A DNA stretch of 64,000 nt from Sediminibacterium sp. FEMGT703S. Lineage in GTDB: Bacteria > Bacteroidota > Bacteroidia > Chitinophagales > Chitinophagaceae. A model generated the notes under the pieces. It was not told the DNA's origin. It saw only the letters and a program-made list of their open reading frames with translations, and searched no databases. The stretch spans positions 372,001 through 436,000 of the forward strand of contig PGCO01000001.1 in NCBI GenBank assembly GCA_002786355.1. Direction: 5' to 3'. This document shows positions 18,572 to 26,950 of this stretch, piece by piece. A program made the position numbers and the translations under genes. The first letter of the stretch is position 1, and each line of letters starts with the position of its first letter.

Positions 18572-19072
18572 TTAATTATTTACGGCAGCATTATTTCTGC
18601 ACTCATCAATAATGGCGTCAACTTTTTCTTTGGTCAAATGCTCACGATAATGTTTACCCATTTGCATCATTGGTGCGTAACCACAAGCACCTAAGCACTC
18701 AACAGTCTTCAGCGTAAACATACCATCAGTAGTAGTTTCACCTGGTTTAATACCGAGCTTGGTTCCGATATATTCAATAATATCATCGCATCCACTCACC
18801 ATGCAAGGACCTGTTTGACAAACTTCAAACAAGTACTTTCCAATTGGCTTAAGGTTATACATGCTGTAGAATGTAGCTACTTCATATACTTCAATAGGAC
18901 TAATTTGTAAAAGTTCCGCTACATAATCCATGGTTTCTGCGCTTAACCATCCACCAAAACTATCTTGTGCTAAATGCAATACGGGCAGTAAAGCACTTTT
19001 CTGTTTGTCAGCTGGATAGCGAGCCACCAAGCGGCTAAACTCTTTCAGTTGTTCATCATTAAACTTACTCAT
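18572..19072 (-). CDS. nuoE: NADH-quinone oxidoreductase subunit E
   Basis: This 166-residue thioredoxin-fold protein has the binuclear cluster N1a ligands Cys85, Cys90, Cys126 and Cys130 (CQTGPC and CLGAC), plus the EVATFYSMY motif. It is part of the NADH dehydrogenase module with NuoF and NuoG, in the cytoplasm. The gene is 12 nt after nuoD and 4 nt before nuoF. Confidence 0.97.
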   Translation of the reverse strand: MSKFNDEQLKEFSRLVARYPADKQKSALLPVLHLAQDSFGGWLSAETMDYVAELLQISPIEVYEVATFYSMYNLKPIGKYLFEVCQTGPCMVSGCDDIIEYIGTKLGIKPGETTTDGMFTLKTVECLGACGYAPMMQMGKHYREHLTKEKVDAIIDECRNNAAVNN

Positions 19073-19084
19073 ACAGTAATATTA

Positions 19085-20308
19085 TTAAGCATCCAATTCT
19101 CCTGCAATCAGGTTTAAACTACTCATTGTTAAAATGGCATCCGATAACATGCTGTCTTTCACTAATTCAGGGTATGCCTGATAGTATATAAAGCAAGGCC
19201 TGCGGAAATGCAGTCTAAAAGGAGTTCTTCCTCCATCACTAATCATATAGAAACCTAACTCTCCATTACCTCCTTCAACAGATTGATATACTTCTCCCTT
19301 AGGCATATCTACTTCACCCATAATTATTTTGAAATGCCAAATCAATGCTTCCATTTTGGTGTACACATCTTCTTTTTTGGGCAAATAGTATTCTGGAACA
19401 TCTGCATGATAAACTTCTGCATCAGTTCCTTTGAAGTCTTGTACTTTATTATAAGCCTGTTGGATAATGCGCATACTCTGCCACATTTCTTGGTTACGAA
19501 CTAAGAAACGATCGTAGTTGTCGCCAGTTTTACCCACAGGAATCTCAAAATCAAAATCTTCGTAGCTACTGTATGGACTATGTACACGCACATCATAATC
19601 TACCCCAGCAGCACGTAAATTAGGTCCAGTAAATCCATAGTTTAGTGCGCGTTCAGCACTAATAGGACCACCGCCAATCGTGCGTTCCATGAAAATTCGG
19701 TTACGTGTTAAAAGACTCTCTAACTCACCCAACGCAACAGGATATTCTTTTAAGAATTTCTCGAGTTTCGTAAACGCTGTATTTGTGAAATTCCTTTCAA
19801 AGCCGCCAATACGCCCAATATTAGTAGTAAGACGGGACCCACATACTTCTTCATATATTTCATAAATTAATTCACGGTATTGCATTACATACAAAAAGCC
19901 GGTAAAAGCCCCAGCATCAACACCTACAATAGAATTACAAATTAAGTGATCGGCAATTCTGGCCAACTCCATAATTATCACACGCAAGTAATCTACTCGC
20001 TTAGGCGTTTGAACACCCAATAATTTTTCGCAGGTCAAGTGCCATCCCATATTATTAATGGGACTGCTACAATAATTCAAGCGATCGGTAATTGGTGTGA
20101 TTTGATAGAGTGGTCTTCTCTCTGCCAGCTTTTCAAAAGCGCGATGTATATAGCCAACGGTTTGTTCACTAGAAACAACCCTTTCACCATCTAATTCCAT
20201 AATATTTTGGAATACACCATGCGTTGCCGGATGGGTAGGCCCTAAGTTAATGGTAGTGGTTTTCCGCTCTATGGCGTCTTCTGCTAATGTTATATTATGA
20301 TCACTCAT
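19085..20308 (-). CDS. nuoD: NADH-quinone oxidoreductase subunit D
   Basis: This 407-residue 49-kDa-type subunit has the LGPTHPATHGVFQ motif near the N-terminus, YCSSPINNMGWH, and GGRTPFRLHFRRPCF near the C-terminus. It lines the quinone site with NuoB. I start it at ATG 20308 (MSDHNITLAED). The frame is open to an in-frame start codon at 20371, but that start would overlap the end of nuoC by 53 nt and add a Lys-rich stretch atypical of NuoD. NuoC and NuoD are separate here, not fused. Confidence 0.96.
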   Translation of the reverse strand: MSDHNITLAEDAIERKTTTINLGPTHPATHGVFQNIMELDGERVVSSEQTVGYIHRAFEKLAERRPLYQITPITDRLNYCSSPINNMGWHLTCEKLLGVQTPKRVDYLRVIIMELARIADHLICNSIVGVDAGAFTGFLYVMQYRELIYEIYEEVCGSRLTTNIGRIGGFERNFTNTAFTKLEKFLKEYPVALGELESLLTRNRIFMERTIGGGPISAERALNYGFTGPNLRAAGVDYDVRVHSPYSSYEDFDFEIPVGKTGDNYDRFLVRNQEMWQSMRIIQQAYNKVQDFKGTDAEVYHADVPEYYLPKKEDVYTKMEALIWHFKIIMGEVDMPKGEVYQSVEGGNGELGFYMISDGGRTPFRLHFRRPCFIYYQAYPELVKDSMLSDAILTMSSLNLIAGELDA

Positions 20309-20318
20309 ATTTTTATTT

Positions 20319-20825
20319 TTATCCGCGTCCAAACATTTCGTCGTCTTTGTCAATTCTGGTTTGATCTTCAAGAGGGTATTCTTTTCTTAGGGGGAAATAA
20401 TCCATCTCATCCACATTTAGAATGCGCTTTAGATTAGGGTGCCCCACAAAATTGACCCCAAAAAAATCATAGGTTTCTCTCTCCATCCAATTGGCAGAAG
20501 AGAATAACTGTGTTGCAGTAAAAACATCGGGTGTAGCAACAGGTGTAAACACTTTGAAACGAAGGCGGATGTTTTCTACCAAATTGTGTAAATGGTAAAC
20601 CACAGCCAATTCCCTATTGGCACTTTCTGGATAGTTAACCGCACATAAATCGGTCAAAAATTGAAAGCTTAAACTAGGCTCATCATATAAGTATTGTAAT
20701 ACTTTTAGGTTAAGCTCTTTGGGTGCTTCAAAGCAAAGCATCCCATAAGTGTCTTCGAAGTTGAAGACCTGGTCTCCAAACTTTTCAGTCAGTTTTTGCT
20801 GAATATATTCGTTGCTAATTGCCAT
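20319..20825 (-). CDS. nuoC: NADH-quinone oxidoreductase subunit C
   Basis: This 168-residue 30-kDa-type subunit has the family core ANWMERETYDFFGVNFVGHP and the ending LRKEYPLEDQTR. It is a hydrophilic subunit of the connecting module, together with NuoB and NuoD. The gene starts 3 nt after the nuoB stop and ends 10 nt before the chosen nuoD start, so all are tightly packed. Confidence 0.96.
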   Translation of the reverse strand: MAISNEYIQQKLTEKFGDQVFNFEDTYGMLCFEAPKELNLKVLQYLYDEPSLSFQFLTDLCAVNYPESANRELAVVYHLHNLVENIRLRFKVFTPVATPDVFTATQLFSSANWMERETYDFFGVNFVGHPNLKRILNVDEMDYFPLRKEYPLEDQTRIDKDDEMFGRG

Positions 20826-20828
20826 ATA

Positions 20829-21419
20829 TTATTGTATTCCGTAACCGTTCAATAATGCTTTATAATGATCGCTATTTCTTCTTCTGATACTTTCTTGACC
20901 CACTAATTCCTGAATTTTCATAAATCCATCTAAAATAGCTTCTGGCCTTGGAGGACATCCTGGAACATAAACATCTACCGGAATTACCTGATCAATTCCT
21001 TGCAATACACTATAAGTATCAAATATACCACCACTAGATGCGCAAGCACCTACTGCAATAACCCAACGGGGTTCGGCCATTTGCAAATAAACTTGACGCA
21101 GAACTGGCCCCATTTTTTTAGCAATGGTACCCATAACCATCAATAAATCGCACTGGCGAGGAGAATGGCTCATACGTTCAGCACCAAAACGAGATAAATC
21201 GTAGTGTGAAGCTGCAGTTGCCATAAATTCAATGCCGCAGCAAGAAGTTGCATAAGGCATTGGCCAAAGTGAATTCTTACGCGCTAATCCTACTACATCG
21301 CTCAATTTTGTCGTAAAAAATCCGTCGCCACCATAGCCATCAGGCGCATCAACATAAGTTACTGAATCAGCAATATTTGCTTCTATTGGATGAATATTAT
21401 ATCTAACTGGACGTGACAT
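20829..21419 (-). CDS. nuoB: NADH-quinone oxidoreductase subunit B
   Basis: This 196-residue subunit holds the terminal cluster N2, with ligands Cys60, Cys61, Cys126 and Cys155 (ATSCCGIEFMA, VGACASSGG and VPGCPPRPE). The tandem cysteines at 60-61 are the hallmark of NuoB. It gives electrons to quinone. The gene lies 67 nt after nuoA, the widest gap in the nuo operon; no promoter or terminator is evident in it. Confidence 0.97.
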   Translation of the reverse strand: MSRPVRYNIHPIEANIADSVTYVDAPDGYGGDGFFTTKLSDVVGLARKNSLWPMPYATSCCGIEFMATAASHYDLSRFGAERMSHSPRQCDLLMVMGTIAKKMGPVLRQVYLQMAEPRWVIAVGACASSGGIFDTYSVLQGIDQVIPVDVYVPGCPPRPEAILDGFMKIQELVGQESIRRRNSDHYKALLNGYGIQ

Positions 21420-21486
21420 ATTCCTTTATATTAAAAGTTTAAGACCTATTGAATAATCAAACAGTTGCCGCAACGATTAGTTCGGT

Positions 21487-21888
21487 TTAATCTTCCCACT
21501 TTAATGCCCCTTTTTTGATGATATAGGTGAATCCAATCAAGAAAAACCCTACAAACATCACAACAGCAAGGAATCCATTCCATCCTAGCTCGCGAAAATT
21601 TACTGCATAAGGGTAAAAGAAAATAACTTCTACGTCGAAAAGCACGAATAAAATAGCTACCAGAAAGTATTTGATTGCCATGGGCTGACGAGCATTTCCA
21701 TGTGATTCAATACCACTGGTAAAGTTTTCTAATTTATCCGCAGTTTTACGTTTAGGACCCACCCAAGAGGAAATTCCAATCATGGTGGCCACAAAACCAG
21801 CAGCAAAAATTAACTGAATCGCAATTGGCAGGTAATTGGATGCCGAATTGGAAGCACTAGCATCTAACAAAGTGTATAAAATACTCAT
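21487..21888 (-). CDS. nuoA: NADH-quinone oxidoreductase subunit A
   Basis: This 133-residue protein has three hydrophobic helices and the NuoA motif FLVAILFVLFDVEVIFFYPYA. The polar loop between helices 1 and 2 (KLENFTSGIESHGNARQP) carries the usual Glu and Gly residues, although the common Cys is replaced (SGIES). It is the first gene of the nuo operon and lies at the hinge between the membrane and peripheral arms of complex I. Confidence 0.95.
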   Translation of the reverse strand: MSILYTLLDASASNSASNYLPIAIQLIFAAGFVATMIGISSWVGPKRKTADKLENFTSGIESHGNARQPMAIKYFLVAILFVLFDVEVIFFYPYAVNFRELGWNGFLAVVMFVGFFLIGFTYIIKKGALKWED

Positions 21889-21905
21889 AGCTCTGTTTAA
21901 GTCCG

Positions 21906-21913
21906 CAAAAATA
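21906..21913 (-). promoter_or_regulatory. Candidate -7 element of the nuo operon
   Basis: TATTTTTG on the minus strand exactly fits TAnnTTTG, ending 17 nt before the nuoA ATG. A -33 TTTG is not obvious at the expected distance because the terminator of the TPR gene lies there. The leader would be about 10 nt. Confidence 0.5.
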
Positions 21914-21930
21914 CGCTAGTAATAGATATA

Positions 21931-21966
21931 AAAGAAAAACTCCTCAATTTGAGGAGCTTTTTCTTT
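21931..21966 (-). terminator. Rho-independent terminator between the TPR gene and nuoA
   Basis: CTCCTCAATTTGAGGAG (21940-21956) folds into a 6-8-bp stem. On the minus strand it is followed by TTTTTCTTTT. It lies 22 nt past the TPR stop, separating that operon from nuo. The plus strand also has T-rich sequence after the stem. Confidence 0.85.
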
Positions 21967-21988
21967 AAGTTAATTTTAAAGCTAGGGC

Positions 21989-23788
21989 TTAGCTACCGGT
22001 TTTAGCACCAGAAGCATTGCCTTTTGCACCAGGATTAGAGTAATATTCAATTGTTTTTTGAATAGTTGCCTTTACATCTTGCGCGTACTTGTTGTTTTCT
22101 TCCCCAGCTGTAGGGTATAAAGCCAACATTTTATCGGCTACCAGCACCGCTTTTTGACAAACAGCTAAAAATTCTTCTACCGAAGCTGATTTTTCACCTT
22201 TGGTTGTTATTTTGAAATCAGGTCTTTTTTTAATCTCATTGAACTGATTAACGTAATAGTTGATTTTGAAATATTCATTCAAAAAGATTGCTTTTCGGTA
22301 TTTTTCAATGTCAACTTGCGCGTATACTGAATCTAAATAATCTAAATTTTTAATGATTGCTGCTGTATCAGTTCCATTAACCATTACAGCTCTTTTAAAG
22401 AATGAGTAAGGTTGTGGTTTATCCGGATGTGCCGCCATATAACTTTTAGCAAACTCAATGGTTTGTGCGTATGCTTTTGCATTGTATGCAGAAGAAGTAA
22501 GCGCATAATGGTCCGCTTCGGTTAATGAACCTTTAATTTGCATACCACGCTTCATCCAATTCAATTGAGCTTGATAAGATTTGGCTTTGCCGAACATTTC
22601 TGCAGCAGCATTAATCAGTGCAATTTGATTTTTCTTAACAGTATCTGCTAATAAGGCTTTTTCAATAAATCCTTCCGCAACTGTTTCACTTCCAGGAAAT
22701 TTAGAAAGCACTTCAATCCCTAATTTATAGTCAGAAGATTGAATTTCAGAAGCTGGAGCAGTGGTTAAGAATTCTTCAATATACTTACGAGAAGACAACG
22801 AATCCCCTTTTCTTAAATAGTTGAAGGCGTATACCACTCCCAATCTTGGTACAGCTTTTAAACCAACAGCAGCATCTAATTCTTTCGCTTTAGCCAAAGA
22901 TTCATCATATTTACCCGCACGGAATAAATAATCTGCTTGGTACAATTCATTTCTTGAATCCTTATCAGCAGTTTGTACATACTGGTCTAAATAACCCTTA
23001 GCCCTGGTAACATCTTTTTCAGAATAGTATTGATACAACGCATAATAAACAGGAGGAAACGCAGGGTCTGCTGTTTTTGCATTATCAAAATATTGGTTAA
23101 ACAACTCCTCATTGTTTTGGCTCTTGTAAATAATACCAATTCTAAACATAGCTAATGCGCTCTTAGGGTCACGTGAAATAGCTTCGGTATAAGCTTTTAC
23201 GGCTTCTCCTCCATTTTCACCACCCAATTTCTGAAAGCTAATACCCATGTAGATATAAATATCTGGGTTAACCAAATCTAAAGCAGCAGCTTGTTTTAAT
23301 TTATCAATACCATAGATAGGATCACCCATTTTACTATCTCCATCAGCATTGGCACGGCCAATTGCAGTAAGGATTCCGGCGTTAGGCTTTCCTTTATTTT
23401 TACCTTTTGTTTCGGTAGTTGCGGTAATAGCCTGTTCAAACTTTTGTTTTGCAGAGTTAAGGTCGCCACCTTCTCTTAGTTCTACATGGCCCATTCCAAC
23501 TAATAACCAGGCATCACTGCCTATTTCTTGCAACCCTTTTTGGTAGATTGCTTTTGCTGCAGACACATCTTCCTTAGACACTTCAATTCCGTTACCGGCT
23601 AGAAATGCTTGACCCAACCAATAAATGGCTTGAGGATCTTTAGAATTGGCATCGTAGTTTTTCTGCAGTACCTCTTTTGCACTCTTGTTTTTTTCATAAT
23701 GCAACAGCTTTATGCCTTCGGCAACTTGTGCCGTTAAGCATTGTACAGCAAATACAGCTGCAAACATCAAAGCAACAGACTTCTTCAT
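21989..23788 (-). CDS. Secreted tetratricopeptide-repeat protein
   Basis: This 599-residue protein begins with a signal peptide (MKKSVALMFAAVFAVQCLTAQ) and then consists of TPR-like helical repeats. Examples are PQAIYWLGQAFLAGNGIEV, AWLLVGMGHVELREGGDLNS and SALAMFRIGIIYKSQNNEEL. A Lys/Gly/Ala/Ser-rich tail follows. TPR proteins are scaffolds, and this one should lie in the periplasm. It comes 32 nt after the PstS-like gene and ends the small operon before a strong terminator. In other Bacteroidota, TPR and PstS-like genes stand beside tonB/exbBD, so a role around the TonB machinery is plausible but inferred. Confidence 0.85.
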   Translation of the reverse strand: MKKSVALMFAAVFAVQCLTAQVAEGIKLLHYEKNKSAKEVLQKNYDANSKDPQAIYWLGQAFLAGNGIEVSKEDVSAAKAIYQKGLQEIGSDAWLLVGMGHVELREGGDLNSAKQKFEQAITATTETKGKNKGKPNAGILTAIGRANADGDSKMGDPIYGIDKLKQAAALDLVNPDIYIYMGISFQKLGGENGGEAVKAYTEAISRDPKSALAMFRIGIIYKSQNNEELFNQYFDNAKTADPAFPPVYYALYQYYSEKDVTRAKGYLDQYVQTADKDSRNELYQADYLFRAGKYDESLAKAKELDAAVGLKAVPRLGVVYAFNYLRKGDSLSSRKYIEEFLTTAPASEIQSSDYKLGIEVLSKFPGSETVAEGFIEKALLADTVKKNQIALINAAAEMFGKAKSYQAQLNWMKRGMQIKGSLTEADHYALTSSAYNAKAYAQTIEFAKSYMAAHPDKPQPYSFFKRAVMVNGTDTAAIIKNLDYLDSVYAQVDIEKYRKAIFLNEYFKINYYVNQFNEIKKRPDFKITTKGEKSASVEEFLAVCQKAVLVADKMLALYPTAGEENNKYAQDVKATIQKTIEYYSNPGAKGNASGAKTGS

Positions 23789-23820
23789 GTTCTCTCTTTT
23801 TTATAGTTGTTTTGTTATTC

Positions 23821-24732
23821 CTATTTTATACTACCCTGTCTTTTGTGAAAAGCCATTTTAGCCGGGGCTAAAAAAGATCTTCTAAATATTAATTGTCCTC
23901 TTTCTAAACTCATGAAATTCATGAACCCAGTTCCTAAACCAGCATGATTCTCTTTTAACACATAAAACAAAGGCCGTGCCAAAGGGTACTGACCGTATGT
24001 TATGGTTGATTGAGAAGGTTTTGCAAACATGCCTTTTTCAAGACAAGCCGTGCATTCTACTCTAGCCAATCTAATTTTTTTCAAATAAGCTTGTTGCAAA
24101 TCATCATAGCTATCACCTATCCAACTCAGTCCCACAAAGCCTATTACATCTGTTCTATTGGTAACTAACTCAATCACTTCTTTACTGCTATTAGCAGCTA
24201 CCACATTAGTTCCAAAATTTCCCCCTTTTAATACACTATCTTTTAAAAACCGAACGGTACTAGTTGCAGACTTTCCGTCCATTACTGCCGTGATTTTATG
24301 TTTTCCACTCAAAATGTCTTTTACATCTTCAAATGTAAAGATGCTATCACTTGCATTGTTGTTGACAATTAAAGCAACCGCATCATAAGCCAATTCTGCA
24401 TATTGTGGGTTGTAAGATAAGGTGGATTTATAAAATGCTGCTTCATTTTCGTCTAATCCTCTTGCAACAATAATCATACGCGTACTATCATTTTGCAAAT
24501 CACGAAAACAATCTGCTTCTGACTTGTACGATGCAATGATATTGGCTTTAGGAAATGAAGACCGATGCACTTTAAGCTGTTCTTCAATTACAGGTTTAAA
24601 GCTTTCGTCTACACTTATACGAATCGTTCCCTCTTCGGTATTATCTTGAATAGCATTTTTTGATTCTTTAGAATCGCAAGAAACAAAGAGCAAAGCAAAC
24701 AACAAGCAACTAACCAAACTACACTTCATCAT
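23821..24732 (-). CDS. PstS-like substrate-binding lipoprotein
   Basis: This 303-residue protein starts with a lipoprotein signal (CLLFALLFVSC), so lipidation on the cysteine near residue 19 is expected. The body resembles PstS-type periplasmic binding proteins: TIRISVDESFKPVIEEQLKV at the start, ARGLDENEAAFYKS, YDAVALIVNNNASDSIFTFEDVKDILSG, and FYVLKENHAGLGTGFMNFM near the end. No pstC, pstA or pstB gene is near, which argues against a simple phosphate importer. It follows the small membrane-protein gene by 2 nt and precedes the TPR gene by 32 nt. A second in-frame ATG at 24729 is an equally good start. Confidence 0.82.
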   Translation of the reverse strand: MMKCSLVSCLLFALLFVSCDSKESKNAIQDNTEEGTIRISVDESFKPVIEEQLKVHRSSFPKANIIASYKSEADCFRDLQNDSTRMIIVARGLDENEAAFYKSTLSYNPQYAELAYDAVALIVNNNASDSIFTFEDVKDILSGKHKITAVMDGKSATSTVRFLKDSVLKGGNFGTNVVAANSSKEVIELVTNRTDVIGFVGLSWIGDSYDDLQQAYLKKIRLARVECTACLEKGMFAKPSQSTITYGQYPLARPLFYVLKENHAGLGTGFMNFMSLERGQLIFRRSFLAPAKMAFHKRQGSIK

Positions 24733-24734
24733 AA

Positions 24735-24968
24735 TTAATAATCTTGCTTTATGCCTCTATACAATCTGAATGCACCATACAGTAAACAGATACTACCAAA
24801 CAAATTGCGGTAAACCGGTTCTGCAGTAAACACCAGATCCATCCCTAGTTTTTCTATAAAAAATACTGCCAAGCCAACTCCCAAAAACAATATCGACATA
24901 GAGATATCATAGATTCTTCTAAAGACACTGTACCGTTTTTGGTTCCTTTCTCTTATAGTATTTTCCAT
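24735..24968 (-). CDS. Small two-helix membrane protein of unknown function
   Basis: This 77-residue protein has a basic N-terminus (ENTIRERNQKRYSVFRRIYD), a hydrophobic helix at about 22-42 (ISMSILFLGVGLAVFFIEKL), a short loop and a second hydrophobic stretch at about 54-68 (LFGSICLLYGAFRLY). It is the first gene of a three-gene operon, 2 nt before the PstS-like gene, so it is real and probably translationally coupled. Small membrane proteins at this position recur in Bacteroidota TonB-associated clusters; no function is assigned. Confidence 0.75.
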   Translation of the reverse strand: MENTIRERNQKRYSVFRRIYDISMSILFLGVGLAVFFIEKLGMDLVFTAEPVYRNLFGSICLLYGAFRLYRGIKQDY

Positions 24969-25141
24969 ACAATCACTTTACGGGATGGGCAATTTAGTAA
25001 ATATTTTACGTGAGATGCCCGAAAATTAAAAATCCATAAAAACTTTTCCTAAAATTTACTTTTAAACTAATGACTGTTAGTCAAAAACGGTACAAAATAG
25101 GGTGTAAAAGGAAGGCTAAAGGATAATTACCACACAAACGC

Positions 25142-25149
25142 TAAATTTG
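25142..25149 (+). promoter_or_regulatory. -7 element of hisS
   Basis: TAAATTTG fits TAnnTTTG exactly and ends 7 nt before the hisS ATG, so the mRNA would have almost no leader. No -33 TTTG is seen at the usual distance. A short inverted repeat (TGACT/AGTCA) lies upstream at 25071-25083. Confidence 0.5.
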
Positions 25150-25156
25150 CGGCCTT

Positions 25157-26524
25157 ATGAGCAACAAACCAGCTATACCCCAGGGAACAAGAGATTTTAA
25201 TGCGACCGTTGTACAAAAACGGAATTATATTTTTCAAACCATTCGGACCGTTTTTGAATTATATGGATTTCAGCCATTAGAAACTCCTGCAATGGAAAAC
25301 CTAGATACGTTAATGGGCAAATATGGCGAAGAGGGAGATAAATTGATTTTCAAAATACTCAATAATGGTTTAGATAATCCTTTAAAGCAAGAACAAATTG
25401 TAGCAGATTTCAATAAAGTGCTAGAAGGTAAAAATACCAAGGGGATTACAGAGCGTGCGCTTCGTTACGACTTAACCATACCATTTGCTCGTTTTGTTGC
25501 AATGAATTTTGGTCAATTAACCATGCCTTATAAAAGATACCAAATTCAACCAGTGTGGAGAGCAGACAGACCTCAAAAAGGAAGATATAGAGAGTTCTAT
25601 CAATGCGATGCAGATGTAGTAGGTAGTAATAGTTTGTTAAACGAAGTGGAACTAACTGCCATATACGCAACGGTTTTTGAACGCTTGAATTTACCGGTAG
25701 AAATTAGAATCAATAGTCGAAAAATATTAGCGGGTTTAGCAGAATTATGTGGTGATCTAGATCTACTAGTACCTATTACAGTTGCTATTGATAAATTGGA
25801 TAAAATAGGAATTGAAAAAGTTAAAGAAGAATTATCACAAAGAGGAATTGACCAGGCTCAAATATCCATTATTGAAAATTACCTATCTATTGATGGAGCC
25901 AATGAAGCAAAAATTGAGCAACTAAAACAGTTGATGGGCAACAATCCTACCGCTATAAAAGGCATTGAAGAATTAGAATATATTATTGCATATCACTCCA
26001 ATAAATATAGTTCCAAATTAATAGTTGATTTTACTTTGGCAAGAGGCTTGAATTATTACACGGGTGTGATATTTGAAATCAAAGCCATTGGCGCACAAAT
26101 GGGAAGTATTGGGGGCGGTGGACGCTATGATGATTTAACTGGTTTATTTGGTGTTCCCAATGTGCCAGGGGTTGGAATCAGTTTTGGCGTTGATAGAATT
26201 TATGACGTGTTAGAAGAACTACAATTATTTCCTGAAGCAGTGCAAAAAGGAACCAAAGTATTGTTCTTTAACTTGGGTATTGAAGAAAGCAAAAGAGCGT
26301 TTAATTTAATGCAAGCACTTCGCGAAACTGGTATTGCCACTGAACTGTATCATGAGCAAAGCAAGTTTGACAAACAATTCAAGTATGCAGAAAAAAAACA
26401 AGTTCCTTTTGTTGTTATTATCGGCAGTACCGAATTAACAGAAGGAACTTGTATTATAAAAAATATTGTAACCGGAGAACAGAAAACTATTTTACAACAG
26501 GAGCTGACAACACAACTTTTTTAG
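25157..26524 (+). CDS. hisS: Histidine--tRNA ligase
   Basis: This 455-residue class II aminoacyl-tRNA synthetase charges tRNA-His. Motif 1 is around YGFQPLETPAMENL, motif 2 begins at about residue 134 (WRADRPQKGRYREFYQCDAD), and motif 3 holds GGGGRYDDLTGLFG around Arg323. The HisA-type signature LVDFTLARGLNYYTG precedes it. The C-terminal 95 residues form the anticodon-binding domain. Its last 38 nt overlap the end of the convergent gene at 26487-26873. Confidence 0.97.
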   Translation: MSNKPAIPQGTRDFNATVVQKRNYIFQTIRTVFELYGFQPLETPAMENLDTLMGKYGEEGDKLIFKILNNGLDNPLKQEQIVADFNKVLEGKNTKGITERALRYDLTIPFARFVAMNFGQLTMPYKRYQIQPVWRADRPQKGRYREFYQCDADVVGSNSLLNEVELTAIYATVFERLNLPVEIRINSRKILAGLAELCGDLDLLVPITVAIDKLDKIGIEKVKEELSQRGIDQAQISIIENYLSIDGANEAKIEQLKQLMGNNPTAIKGIEELEYIIAYHSNKYSSKLIVDFTLARGLNYYTGVIFEIKAIGAQMGSIGGGGRYDDLTGLFGVPNVPGVGISFGVDRIYDVLEELQLFPEAVQKGTKVLFFNLGIEESKRAFNLMQALRETGIATELYHEQSKFDKQFKYAEKKQVPFVVIIGSTELTEGTCIIKNIVTGEQKTILQQELTTQLF

Positions 26525-26873
26525 CGGACAAAAAATAAGTTGAGCTGGGTTCTTTTGTACCCACCAACTCATAACCCATCGCTAAAATAGTTACTCCTGT
26601 TACTTTCTTATTTCCGTCACGAGTAAACTTTGCAGTTCCCTGAAATTGAGTGATCACGTAAACATCTTCAGCAGACTTTTCTAATGTGGAAGAACCAGCT
26701 TGAGAGTTCATCATTAATACGCCGTTTTCTAATACAACAGTAACTTCGGAGACAGGACTTCCTTCAGCAAATTTGTATTTGCCTATTAATTGATTTACGG
26801 TTGTATCAGTTTGCGCATTGGTTGCGCTTATAAATCCAACCAACATAAAAGCGAATAGAAGCATTTTTTTCAT
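26487..26873 (-). CDS. Small secreted protein of unknown function
   Basis: This 128-residue protein starts with a signal peptide (MKKMLLFAFMLVGFISATNAQ). The mature part is beta-rich, with KYKFAEGSPVSEVTVVLENG, a DVYVITQFQGTAKFTRD segment and a conserved-looking KKVTGVTI stretch, resembling the DUF3471-like beta domains of Bacteroidota periplasmic proteins. I take ATG 26873 because the next upstream candidate is a TTG. The reading frame overlaps the end of hisS on the opposite strand by 38 nt. A promoter-like element lies at 26897-26928. Function is unknown. Confidence 0.75.
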   Translation of the reverse strand: MKKMLLFAFMLVGFISATNAQTDTTVNQLIGKYKFAEGSPVSEVTVVLENGVLMMNSQAGSSTLEKSAEDVYVITQFQGTAKFTRDGNKKVTGVTILAMGYELVGTKEPSSTYFLSAKKVVLSAPVVK

Positions 26874-26896
26874 TGTCAATGATATTTTAAGTATTA

Positions 26897-26928
26897 CAAA
26901 TTACGTATTTCGGCAATAAAGGTTCAAA
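26897..26928 (-). promoter_or_regulatory. Candidate promoter of the small secreted protein
   Basis: Minus-strand TTTG (26925-26928), 21 nt, then TAATTTG (26897-26903). The -33 element sits inside a perfect inverted repeat AAAGGTT-CA-AACCTTT (26918-26933) that could be an operator or a weak hairpin. Confidence 0.4.
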
Positions 26929-26950
26929 CCTTTTTCACAATTAAGCTTAA

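Noticed and set aside
25071..25083. TGACT/AGTCA inverted repeat upstream of hisS as a transcription-factor site
   Set aside because: Only 5-bp arms, a single occurrence and no known factor; could be chance in AT-rich DNA.
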